DNA of 64,000 nt from Streptomyces paradoxus (lineage in GTDB: Bacteria > Actinomycetota > Actinomycetes > Streptomycetales > Streptomycetaceae), in assembly GCF_014202475.1 (NCBI RefSeq), contig NZ_JACHGV010000003.1, positions 714,454 to 778,453 on the forward strand. Direction: 5' to 3'. Within the stretch, counting starts at the first letter, position 1. Each line of letters opens with the position of its first letter. The translations under genes were made by a program, and so were the position numbers. The notes below the pieces were generated by a model that was not told where the DNA came from, made no database searches, and saw only the letters and a list, made by a program, of their open reading frames with translations. Positions 39,504 to 47,391 of the stretch are shown piece after piece.

Positions 39504-40969
39504 GCGACTTGGGCGAACTGGACCGTCCGGGAACCCCGGTCGGCCCCGGGGCGGGGGATATCCGCCCGGAGAAGGAACCGGACGCTACGGCGACTGACCC
39601 GGCCGCTCCGGAGCCGGCCGTCGACCTCAAGGTGTCCGGGGCCCGGGAGCCGGTTGCCGACGGCAAGGCGCCCGGAAGCCAGGAGCCGGCCGCCGACTCC
39701 GAGGCGCCTGAGAACCGGGAGCAGGTAGCCGACGGCAAGTCGCCCGGGAGCCGGGAGCAGGCGGCCGATCGCACGGCGCCAGAGAACCGGGAGCAGGCCG
39801 CCGCCCTCAAGGTGCCCGGGGCCCGGGAGCCGGCCGCCGAGCGCCAGGCGTCCGCCCCGCGCCGGGGCGCTGCCGACCCGGTGAAGGCGCTGATGCACCG
39901 TCACCAGGAGCTCTGCGAGCGCTCGGTGGATCCCCTCGAGATCGCCGCCGGACTGGAGGCGCACGGCATCACCGACCGGACCGCCGCCCGCTTCCGGCAC
40001 CGGGACGTCTTCTCCCTCGCCGAGGAGATGTACGCGCGCGTCTCCCGTGACGGAGACACACCCCTGCCCGCTCCACCGGTCACTCCCCGGGTGCGCGCCG
40101 GCTGGGCCCTTCTGACCCTGCTGCCCGGTGCGCTGTGCGCCGCCGCCGTGACCGCCGTGCACCTCACCCATGGCCAGTCACGTCTGCTCGCGGCCGTAGC
40201 CGGAGCCCTCGCCGTGGCCCTGGCCCTCCGCGCGGCCCTGCGCCGAGGCCCGCTCAGCAGGACCGATACGGACCGGCCCGGACCACGGCCCGGCGCGGCG
40301 TCCGGCAGGACCACCCCCTGGACCGTGTGGCTCGTCGCCTACTCCCTCCTGGGCAACGGCCTGCTCGACAGCACCCTCGCCGGAGGCCCCGACGCCCTGC
40401 CCACCGGCACGGCCGACGGCCCCTGGCCCCTCACCGCCGCCCCGGTCCTGGCCCTCGCCCTGGCCTGCGCGCCCGCCGCCTGGACCGCGCATTTGTTCAC
40501 CGTGCGCACCCGTCGCCGACTCGGTTCCAGCCGCGGCCTGGAGGACTTCGCCGCCGCCGTACGCCCCCTCCTGCTCGGCACGTTCGTCCTGTTCCTGGGC
40601 GCCCTGGCGAGCCTGCTTTCCCTCTGCGCGGCAGTCCTCGACGAGCCCGCGGCCCTCGCGCAGGTCCTGGCCCTGGGCTCCCTCCTGTTCCTGGCCCGCC
40701 TCCTCACCACGCACGGCTTCACCTACGCCCCCGCCGTGGTCCTCACCGCGGCGGCCATGGTCGAGGCGGCCGCCCTCGCCATGGTCTTCGCCTCCCGCCT
40801 CCCCGGCCTGGGCTTCATCGCCACCCCCGTCGAAACCCTCGTCATCACCTGGGGTGCCGGCAGCGTTCCCGCGCTCGCCTGCGGAGCGGCGGCCCTGACC
40901 CTCCTGGTCCACGCGACCCGCAAGCTGACCCGGGCCTCGGCCCACGCAGCACCGGAGCCCGCGCCGTGA
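39500..40969 (+). CDS. Polytopic membrane protein with 12-residue repeats, partner of the PelF-like enzyme
   Basis: A 489-residue protein, start overlapping the preceding stop (ATGA). Residues 44-115 are six copies of a 12-residue repeat on the pattern KxPGxREPAADx. A conserved-looking soluble segment follows (DPLEIAAGLEAHGI, then RHRDVFSLAEEMYARV, about 143-182). From about 198 to the end there are some nine or ten membrane helices. It occupies the place that PelG (polymer exporter) takes in pel operons, but I cannot match it to PelG by motif. A flippase or polymer channel is the best guess. Confidence 0.75.
   Translation: MSDLGELDRPGTPVGPGAGDIRPEKEPDATATDPAAPEPAVDLKVSGAREPVADGKAPGSQEPAADSEAPENREQVADGKSPGSREQAADRTAPENREQAAALKVPGAREPAAERQASAPRRGAADPVKALMHRHQELCERSVDPLEIAAGLEAHGITDRTAARFRHRDVFSLAEEMYARVSRDGDTPLPAPPVTPRVRAGWALLTLLPGALCAAAVTAVHLTHGQSRLLAAVAGALAVALALRAALRRGPLSRTDTDRPGPRPGAASGRTTPWTVWLVAYSLLGNGLLDSTLAGGPDALPTGTADGPWPLTAAPVLALALACAPAAWTAHLFTVRTRRRLGSSRGLEDFAAAVRPLLLGTFVLFLGALASLLSLCAAVLDEPAALAQVLALGSLLFLARLLTTHGFTYAPAVVLTAAAMVEAAALAMVFASRLPGLGFIATPVETLVITWGAGSVPALACGAAALTLLVHATRKLTRASAHAAPEPAP
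39629..39844. repeat. 36-bp coding tandem repeat, six units
   Basis: Six in-frame units of exactly 36 bp encode the 12-residue repeats of the membrane protein, beginning with AAGGTGTCCGGGGCC and ending before CAGGCGTCC. Units alternate between a GAREPA/GSREQA form and an ENREQ form, so a 72-bp higher-order repeat is also visible. Copy number is likely to vary between strains. Confidence 0.8.
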
Positions 40970-41060
40970 CCGCCCCGGACACCGGCCCCGCCGCCGCGTG
41001 CGGCACCCGCCCCGTCCTTTCCTTTCCGCTCCCTTCCTTTCCGCCCCGAGGAGAAACCGC

Positions 41061-41108
41061 ATGATCACCCACCCAGGAACCCCGGCGACTCGGGGAGCCG
41101 CGCGATGA
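41061..41108 (+). CDS. 15-codon mini-ORF coupled to the epimerase gene
   Basis: ATG 41061 has the best ribosome-binding site of the locus (GAGGAGAAA, 4-5 nt upstream) and encodes MITHPGTPATRGAAR. Its TGA overlaps the epimerase ATG at 41105 (ATGA). It may exist only to deliver ribosomes to the epimerase start, or be a real micropeptide. Codon usage is too short to judge. Confidence 0.5.
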   Translation: MITHPGTPATRGAAR

Positions 41109-42064
41109 GAGTCCTGCTGATCGGAGCCAACGGCTACATCGGGCGCTTCGTCGCCGACCGTCTGCTCGCCGACCCGGCCGTGCAACTCACCGCCCTCGGC
41201 CGCGGTGACGACGCCGACGTCCGCTTCGACCTCGCCTCCGGCAGTCCCGGCGCCCTCACCCGCTTCCTCGACGCGGTCCACCCCGGTGTCGTCGTCAACT
41301 GCGCCGGCGCCACCCGCGGCGGGGCCCGTGAGCTGACCCGCCACAACACCGTCGCCGTCGCCACCGTCTGCGAGGCCCTGCGCCGCAGCGGCTGCGGTGC
41401 CCGGCTGGTGCAGATCGGCTGCAGCGCGGAGTACGGCCCGAGCCAGCCCGGCTCCTCCACCGCCGAGGACGCCGTGCCCCGGCCCGGCGGCCCGTACGGG
41501 GTCAGCAAACTCGCCGCCACCGAACTGGTCCTCGGCTCCGGTCTGGACGCCGTCGTCCTGCGCGTCTTCTCACCGGCCGGACCAGGCACTCCCGCCGGCT
41601 CCCCGCTGGGCCGTCTCGCCGAGGCCATGCGCCGCGCCATGCAGTCCGGCGACGGCGAGCTGAAACTCGGCGGCCTCGGCGCGCAGCGCGACTTCGTCGA
41701 CGTACGCGATGTGGCCCGTGCCGTCCACGCCGCCTCGCTCTCCGCCGCGCAGGGCGTCATCAACATCGGCTCCGGCCGCGCCGTGCGCCTGCGGGACGCA
41801 GCCGCGGTCCTCGCCCGGGTCGCCGGATACGGCGGAGCCCTCCACGAACTCGACGGCCCGCCCGGCGCCCTGCGCACGGCCATCGGCCACCCCCGCCCCG
41901 ACCCGGACCACGCGCCTCCCGTCGCGTACCCGTACCCCGACGGCTGCGGCAGCTGGCAGCAGGCCGACGTGCGCACCGCTCGCGACCGGCTCGGCTGGCG
42001 CCCCCGGATCGGCCTGGAGGAGTCCCTCGCCGACATCTGGATGGAGGCGGCATGCCGCATCTGA
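41105..42064 (+). CDS. NAD-dependent epimerase/dehydratase (extended SDR)
   Basis: A 319-residue protein from ATG 41105. The Rossmann glycine motif is LLIGANGYIGRF (residues 4-15). The catalytic Tyr-x-x-x-Lys appears as PYGVSKLAATE (about 136-146), with SAEYG ahead of it for the catalytic Ser/Thr, and FVDVRDVARAV as the family's late motif. It modifies nucleotide sugars such as UDP-GlcNAc/GalNAc or UDP-glucose/galactose. Its place suggests it supplies the sugar donor for the PelF-like transferase, as GalE-type epimerases do in pel loci. The next start lies 13 nt inside its 3' end. Confidence 0.87.
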   Translation: MRVLLIGANGYIGRFVADRLLADPAVQLTALGRGDDADVRFDLASGSPGALTRFLDAVHPGVVVNCAGATRGGARELTRHNTVAVATVCEALRRSGCGARLVQIGCSAEYGPSQPGSSTAEDAVPRPGGPYGVSKLAATELVLGSGLDAVVLRVFSPAGPGTPAGSPLGRLAEAMRRAMQSGDGELKLGGLGAQRDFVDVRDVARAVHAASLSAAQGVINIGSGRAVRLRDAAAVLARVAGYGGALHELDGPPGALRTAIGHPRPDPDHAPPVAYPYPDGCGSWQQADVRTARDRLGWRPRIGLEESLADIWMEAACRI

Positions 42065-42801
42065 CCAGATCCCGGTCGCACACTTCGGGCACGGAACTGC
42101 GCCCCGGCGTCGGCGTCCCCGGGTACGCGCATCCCCTCCTCGCCCCTACCGAGTGGGGCGAGCTGACCCGTCCCGGCACCCCGCTGCACTGGGTCGTCCT
42201 CAACGTGTCCGACGGCCCCGGTGCCCGCCCCGACCCGCACTGCCTGGAGGCGGCCGGCCGCCTGCGCAACGCGGGCATCCGCGTCCTCGGCCACCTCGAC
42301 ACCCGGTACGGCACCCGCAACTTCGGCGAGCTGGTCTCGGACGCCCACCGGTTCGTCGACTGGTACCAGGTCGACGGCTTCCTCCTGGAGCGCTGCCCGG
42401 CGGACCACGCCGGGCTGCCCGAGGTCCGGCGCACGGTCGCCACGCTCCGCGTGATCCGTGACGCTGCCCACATCGTCCTCGGCCACGGCATCCACCCGCA
42501 CCCCGGCTACGTCGAGCTCGCCGACCAGCTGGTCACCTTCTCCGGACCCTGGAGCGACTACCGCTGGTCGCAGGTGGCCGAGTGGACCGCCGGCCATTCG
42601 CCGGAGCGCTTCTGCCACTTCGTCCACGGCGTGCCCCGCCCCCACCTGACCGAGGCGCTGCGCATCGCCCGCTGGCAGGGAGCCGCGACGGTCTGGATCA
42701 CGGACCACACGGACGGCGGCGGGGGCGCCGACCCCTGGGAGGCCATGCCCGGCTACTGGGACGAATTCGTCTCGCGTATCGGAACAGGTGTCTCGGAATG
42801 A
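42052..42801 (+). CDS. Spherulin-4 / GH114-type polygalactosaminidase-like protein
   Basis: A 249-residue protein overlapping the epimerase gene by 13 nt. The segments GVGVPGYAHPLLAPTEW, WVVLNVSDGPGARPD, GHLDTRYGTRNFGEL, and VDWYQVDGFLLERCP are the landmarks of the spherulation-specific family 4 TIM barrel, related to the GH114 polygalactosaminidases and to the hydrolase part of PelA. The Asp/Glu in DGFLLE are likely active-site acids. No signal peptide is present, which is odd for an enzyme acting on an exported polymer; it may act on intracellular glycan or be exported another way. Last gene of the locus. Confidence 0.83.
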   Translation: MPHLTRSRSHTSGTELRPGVGVPGYAHPLLAPTEWGELTRPGTPLHWVVLNVSDGPGARPDPHCLEAAGRLRNAGIRVLGHLDTRYGTRNFGELVSDAHRFVDWYQVDGFLLERCPADHAGLPEVRRTVATLRVIRDAAHIVLGHGIHPHPGYVELADQLVTFSGPWSDYRWSQVAEWTAGHSPERFCHFVHGVPRPHLTEALRIARWQGAATVWITDHTDGGGGADPWEAMPGYWDEFVSRIGTGVSE

Positions 42802-42864
42802 AAAAGGGCATGGCACTGTTACGGGGAGAACAACCGTAGTGATTGACCGACCAACGGAGTCCCC

Positions 42865-44043
42865 GTGTCGCTGCCACCCCTGGTCGAGCCGGCTTCCGAG
42901 CTCACCGTAGACGAGGTCCGCAGGTACTCCCGCCACCTGATCATCCCCGACGTCGGGATGGACGGGCAGAAGCGGCTGAAGAACGCCAAGGTGCTGTGTG
43001 TGGGCGCCGGCGGCCTGGGCTCGCCGGCGCTGATGTACCTGGCCGCCGCGGGCGTCGGCACCCTCGGCATCGTGGAGTTCGACGAGGTCGACGAGTCGAA
43101 CCTGCAGCGCCAGATCATCCACAGCCAGGCCGACATCGGCCGCCCCAAGGCCGAGTCCGCCCGCGACAGCGTCAAGGGCATCAACCCGTACGTGAACGTG
43201 ATCCTTCACGAGGAGCGGCTCGAGGCCGACAACGTGATGGAGATCTTCAGCCAGTACGACCTGATCGTCGACGGCACGGACAACTTCGCGACCCGCTACC
43301 TGGTCAACGACGCCTGCGTGCTGCTGAACAAGCCGTACGTCTGGGGCTCGATCTACCGCTTCGACGGACAGGCGTCCGTCTTCTGGTCCGAGCACGGCCC
43401 CTGCTACCGCTGCCTGTACCCGGAGCCCCCGCCCCCCGGCATGGTCCCCTCCTGCGCCGAGGGCGGCGTCCTGGGCGTGCTGTGCGCGTCCATCGGCTCC
43501 ATCCAGGTCAACGAGGCCATCAAGCTGCTCGCCGGCATCGGCGACCCGCTGGTCGGCCGACTGATGATCTACGACGCCCTGGAGATGCAGTACCGCCAGG
43601 TCAAGGTCCGCAAGGACCCGAACTGCGCGGTCTGCGGTGAGAACCCGACCGTCACCGAGCTCATCGACTACGAGGCCTTCTGCGGCGTCGTCTCCGAGGA
43701 GGCCCAGGCGGCGGCCGCCGACTCCACGATCACTCCCAAGCAGCTCAAGGAGTGGATCGACGACGGCGAGAGCATCGACATCATCGACGTCCGCGAGCCG
43801 AACGAGTACGAGATCGTCTCCATCCCGGGCGCCCGGCTGATCCCGAAGAACGAGTTCCTCATGGGCACCGCCCTGGAGAGCCTCCCGCAGGACAAGAAGA
43901 TCGTCCTGCATTGCAAGACGGGTGTCCGCAGTGCGGAAGTCCTCGCGGTCCTCAAGTCCGCGGGCTTCTCGGACGCGGTGCACGTCGGCGGCGGCGTGAT
44001 CGGCTGGGTCAACCAGATCGAGCCGGCCAAGCCGGTGTACTGA
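42865..44043 (+). CDS. moeZ: MoeZ: adenylyltransferase/sulfurtransferase (MoeB-rhodanese fusion)
   Basis: A 392-residue protein from GTG 42865, with GGAG 5 nt upstream. The N-terminal E1-like ATPase has GAGGLGSPA (47-55), zinc Cys pairs at 180/183 and 254/257, and Cys197 in the catalytic region. The C-terminal rhodanese domain has the persulfide Cys350 in HCKTGVRS. It adenylates and thiolates the C-terminus of sulfur carrier proteins such as MoaD and CysO-like partners, serving molybdopterin, cysteine, and sulfur-containing natural product synthesis. It is probably a separate transcription unit from the polysaccharide locus (63-nt gap), closed by a strong hairpin. Rv3206c is the counterpart. 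Confidence 0.95.
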   Translation: MSLPPLVEPASELTVDEVRRYSRHLIIPDVGMDGQKRLKNAKVLCVGAGGLGSPALMYLAAAGVGTLGIVEFDEVDESNLQRQIIHSQADIGRPKAESARDSVKGINPYVNVILHEERLEADNVMEIFSQYDLIVDGTDNFATRYLVNDACVLLNKPYVWGSIYRFDGQASVFWSEHGPCYRCLYPEPPPPGMVPSCAEGGVLGVLCASIGSIQVNEAIKLLAGIGDPLVGRLMIYDALEMQYRQVKVRKDPNCAVCGENPTVTELIDYEAFCGVVSEEAQAAAADSTITPKQLKEWIDDGESIDIIDVREPNEYEIVSIPGARLIPKNEFLMGTALESLPQDKKIVLHCKTGVRSAEVLAVLKSAGFSDAVHVGGGVIGWVNQIEPAKPVY

Positions 44044-44069
44044 GCCGCACCGGTCCTCCCTCTCCGAGC

Positions 44070-44110
44070 GGCGGGGGCTTCGCGCACCACGGGTGCGGGG
44101 AGCCCCCGCC
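44070..44110. terminator. Bidirectional compound hairpin terminator
   Basis: GGCGGGGGCT (44070-44079) pairs with AGCCCCCGCC (44101-44110), enclosing a second stem CGCACC/GGTGCG. It lies between the convergent ends of moeZ (44043) and the lipoprotein peptidase gene (44115). Confidence 0.8.
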
Positions 44111-44114
44111 GTCG

Positions 44115-45584
44115 TCATGAGCAGACCTTGCCGTCCTTCGGCACCGCGCCGTCCAGGAGGTACGCGTCCACCGTGGAGTCGACGCAGTCGCTCCCGCTGC
44201 CATAGGCGCCATGTCCCTCGCCCCGCCAGGTGAGCATCACCCCGACACCCTTGCCCAATTCGTCGGCCATCCTCCGCGCGCCCTCGTACGGGGTGGCAGG
44301 GTCGCCGGTGTTGCCGACCACCAGGACCGGTGCCGCGCCGGGGGCGCTCACCTCCGGAGTGTCGTGCTGCCCGGGCACCGGCCAGTCGTGGCACCAGCCG
44401 GCCGTGTCCCAGCCGAGGAAGGCGCCGAAGACGGGGGAGATCTTCTCGAACCGGGGCAGCAGCCGCTTCGTCTCGGCCATCGTCGGCCGCTGCCTGTCGT
44501 CCAGGCACGATATGACCCGCTGGGAGTGGGTCGTCGTGCCGTAGCGTCCCGACGGATCACGTTCGTTGTAGCGGTCGGCGAGGGCCAGCAGCTCCGAGCC
44601 GTCGCCCTGCTCGGCCGCTTCGAGGGCGCTGGTCAGCGTCGGCCAGCTGTCCTTGCTGTACAGCGGAAGGATGATGCCCGTGACCGCCAGGGTCTGGGTC
44701 AGCTTCCGCCCGGGCGTGCCCGCAGCCAGGGGCCGGGCGTCGATCCGCCGCAGCAGGTCCGCGATCTTGCGTGTGCCCTCCTCGGGGTCCTGGCCCGTGG
44801 ACTCGAGGTAGCCGTTCAGTGCCCGCTGGAAGCCCCTGGCCTGGTTCTCCGCGTGGCCCACGGTGTCGGCGCCGGGGTCGACGACCGCGTCCAGCGTCAT
44901 GCGGCCCACCTTCTTCGGGAAGAGGTGGGCATAGGTGCCGCCCAGTTCGGTGCCGTAGGAGATGCCGAAGTAGTTCATCCTGGCGTCGCCGAGGGCTTCC
45001 CGGATGCGGTCCATGTCGCGGGCCGAGTCGGCGGTCGAGACGTGCGCCATCAGCTTCCCGGCGTCCTTCCGGCAGCCCTGGCCGAAGTCGGCGGCGTCCT
45101 CGAAGTACGCCTTCTCCTCGGCGGGGGTGTCCGGGGAGACGTCCACCGACTCGGCGGCCTGGATCTCCTTGTCGCCCCGGCACCGCACGCCCTCGCTGGC
45201 GCCCACGCCGCGCGGGTCCCAGCTGACCAGGTCGTACCGCTCGCGGAGCGAGGAGACGGCCGGGGCGTACGACGGCATCATGGACAGGCCCGAGGCGCCC
45301 GGGCCGCCGAAGTTGAACAGCAGCGACCCGACGCGGTCTTCGCCGCGCGCCTTGGCTCGGATCAGTCCCAGGCCGATCGTCTCGCCGTCCGGCTCCGACC
45401 AGTCCAGCGGCACCTTCAGCGTCGCGCACTGCCAGTCGCTGCTCGGCGCGGGGCCTTCGGCGGTGGCCTTGCAACGGCCCCACGAGAGCCCGCCCTTGTC
45501 GTCGTCGGACGAACCGGCGCTGCAGCCCGCGGCCAGCAGGGCCGAGGCGGCCGCCAGAGCGGTCCACCGAACGAAGCGCGTCAT
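44115..45584 (-). CDS. Secreted tripeptidyl-aminopeptidase-type lipoprotein (S33 alpha/beta hydrolase), copy 1
   Basis: A 489-residue protein from ATG 45584. Signal with lipobox LAAGC (Cys21), then the alpha/beta hydrolase core: oxyanion FNFGGPGASG, nucleophile Ser209 in FGISYGTELGG, a large helical cap with paired Cys, then Asp in VVGNTGDPATPYEGA and His in RGEGHGAYG. This is the SlpD/SlpE/TAP plan of Streptomyces, and the mycobacterial CaeA group. It removes tripeptides or has esterase activity on the outer membrane face. It lies in tandem with a paralog 132 nt upstream on the same strand. Confidence 0.9.
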   Translation of the reverse strand: MTRFVRWTALAAASALLAAGCSAGSSDDDKGGLSWGRCKATAEGPAPSSDWQCATLKVPLDWSEPDGETIGLGLIRAKARGEDRVGSLLFNFGGPGASGLSMMPSYAPAVSSLRERYDLVSWDPRGVGASEGVRCRGDKEIQAAESVDVSPDTPAEEKAYFEDAADFGQGCRKDAGKLMAHVSTADSARDMDRIREALGDARMNYFGISYGTELGGTYAHLFPKKVGRMTLDAVVDPGADTVGHAENQARGFQRALNGYLESTGQDPEEGTRKIADLLRRIDARPLAAGTPGRKLTQTLAVTGIILPLYSKDSWPTLTSALEAAEQGDGSELLALADRYNERDPSGRYGTTTHSQRVISCLDDRQRPTMAETKRLLPRFEKISPVFGAFLGWDTAGWCHDWPVPGQHDTPEVSAPGAAPVLVVGNTGDPATPYEGARRMADELGKGVGVMLTWRGEGHGAYGSGSDCVDSTVDAYLLDGAVPKDGKVCS

Positions 45585-45716
45585 TGTCCATCCCCCCTCG
45601 CAGGCCGTCCGCTCTGTGCCGCGGATGGCGGTCAGGCCATGGTAGGCAGATCCCGCGCCGACCGTTTCAGCCTGTGGATAACTCTCTGACCTGCAAGTAT
45701 TCGGATCGCTGGGGTG

Positions 45717-47264
45717 TCAGGTGCAGACGGTGCCCGCCGGCGGCACCTTCCCGTCCAGCAGATAGCCGTTCACCGCGCTCTGCACGCACTTGTTCTTGCT
45801 GTCGTACGCGCCGTGCCCCTGCCCCCGGTAGGTCAGCTCGACCCCGACGCCCTTGCCCAGCGCGTTCACCATGGCCCGGGCGCCCTCGTACGGTGTGGCC
45901 GGGTCACCCGTGTTGCCGACGACCAGAATGGGCGCCGCGCCCGGGGCGCTCACGTCCGGGTGGTCGGCGGCGCCCGCCACGGCCCAGTCGGTGCAGCCGA
46001 TCATGCCCCAGGCCAGGGAGTCGCCGAACAGGGGTGAGGCGGCCCGGAACTCCGGCAGCCGCCGCTCGACGTAGGCGGCGTCGTAGCGAGGTTTGGAGTC
46101 GGCGCAGCTGATGGCGGTGAAGGCGGCGGTCGAGTTGTCGTACTCGCCGTTCTCGCTGCGCCCGTTCATCGAGTCGGAGAGCAGCATCAGGGTGCTGCCG
46201 TTGCCGTCGTAGGCCTCCTCCAGGCCGTCGGTGAGGAACTCCCAGAGGTCCTTCGAGTACAGGGCCTGCAGAATGCCGCTGGTCGCGGCGGTCTGGGTCA
46301 GCTGGCGCGGGAAGATGCCCTCGATCGGCCGGCGGTCGAGGTCGTCCAGCAGTCTGGCGATGCGGTCCTTCACGTCCTGCGCGCTGTCGCCGATCGGGCA
46401 CTCCTCGGTCTTCGACACGCAGTCCTCGGCGAAGTTGTCGAGTGCGAGCTGGAAACCCTTGGCCTGCCCCAACGACCCCTGTTCGGGGTTCAGGGTGGGG
46501 TCGACGACGGCGTCGAACACGGCACGGCCGACCCGCTCGGGGAACAGGTGGGCGTAGACGCCGCCCAGCTCGGTGCCGTAGGAGATGCCGAAGTAGTGCA
46601 GCTTGTCGTCGCCGAGGACCTGGCGCATCAGGTCCAGGTCGCGGGCCGCGTCGGTGGTGCGCACGTGCGGCAGGATCTTCTCCGAGTTCTGCTCGCAGGC
46701 GTCGTTGAACTCCGTGGTGCTGTCCAGCAGCTGAGTGCGTTCGGCGGCGTCGTCGGGGGTGCCGTCCTGCTGGAAGTAGGCGTCGAGCTGCTGGTCGTTC
46801 TCGCAGATCACGGGGTCGCTGCGGCCGACCCCGCGGGGGTCGAAACTGACCAGGTCGTAGCGGGTGCGCAAGGTCTCGTAGCCCTCCGCGAAGGCGGGCA
46901 GAGAGGTGACGCCCGAGCCGCCGGGGCCGCCGAAGTTGAAGATGAGCGAACCGATGCGCTCGTTCGTGGCGCCGGTCGTTCTGACCCGGATCAGTTCGAG
47001 GCCGATCGTGTCGCCCTTCGGGTCGCCCCAGTCGAGCGGGGCCTTCATCGTGGCGCACTGCCACTCACCGTCGTCCGGCAGGGGAGAGGGCGAGGCGCCT
47101 CCGCCCTGCGCCTCGTCCGGGGCCGGGCAGGCCTTCCAGCTCAGTTCCTGCCGCGTCACGTCCTCGTTGTTCTGGGCGTCGTCGCCGCAGGCCGCCAGCA
47201 CGGTGGACAGCAGCAGGGCGGAGACGGTCAGGACGGCGGCCCGCGGCCGGAGGAGGGATGGCAT
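45717..47264 (-). CDS. Secreted tripeptidyl-aminopeptidase-type lipoprotein, copy 2
   Basis: A 515-residue paralog of the preceding entry, from ATG 47264. Lipobox LAAC with Cys26; FNFGGPGGSGVTSLP; nucleophile in FGISYGTELGG; Asp in VVGNTGDPATPYEGA; His in GQGHGAYD. The N-terminal linker after the lipid anchor is longer and Gly/Ser-rich. Most Cys of the cap are shared with copy 1, so disulfides are likely. The pair probably arose by tandem duplication and may differ in peptide preference. Confidence 0.9.
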   Translation of the reverse strand: MPSLLRPRAAVLTVSALLLSTVLAACGDDAQNNEDVTRQELSWKACPAPDEAQGGGASPSPLPDDGEWQCATMKAPLDWGDPKGDTIGLELIRVRTTGATNERIGSLIFNFGGPGGSGVTSLPAFAEGYETLRTRYDLVSFDPRGVGRSDPVICENDQQLDAYFQQDGTPDDAAERTQLLDSTTEFNDACEQNSEKILPHVRTTDAARDLDLMRQVLGDDKLHYFGISYGTELGGVYAHLFPERVGRAVFDAVVDPTLNPEQGSLGQAKGFQLALDNFAEDCVSKTEECPIGDSAQDVKDRIARLLDDLDRRPIEGIFPRQLTQTAATSGILQALYSKDLWEFLTDGLEEAYDGNGSTLMLLSDSMNGRSENGEYDNSTAAFTAISCADSKPRYDAAYVERRLPEFRAASPLFGDSLAWGMIGCTDWAVAGAADHPDVSAPGAAPILVVGNTGDPATPYEGARAMVNALGKGVGVELTYRGQGHGAYDSKNKCVQSAVNGYLLDGKVPPAGTVCT

Positions 47265-47391
47265 GGTTCCATCCTGCGGCGGTAGCGGACGGGGCGCGCG
47301 GGACGCGTGCCGTACGAGGTAAGAGGGGCAAGAGGGTCAGGTGAGGCCGGAGGGCCTGCTCAACGGGGTGGCGGGCTTCGGCCCGGTCGGG

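Noticed and set aside
40966..41064. 32-codon GTG frame between the membrane protein and the mini-ORF
   Set aside because: No Shine-Dalgarno of its own and a Pro/Phe-rich composition; it only touches the preceding stop by chance overlap.
41134..44508. Open frame of 1124 codons antisense to the epimerase, spherulin-4 and moeZ genes
   Set aside because: Shadow; the genuine genes on the plus strand have catalytic motifs and ribosome sites.
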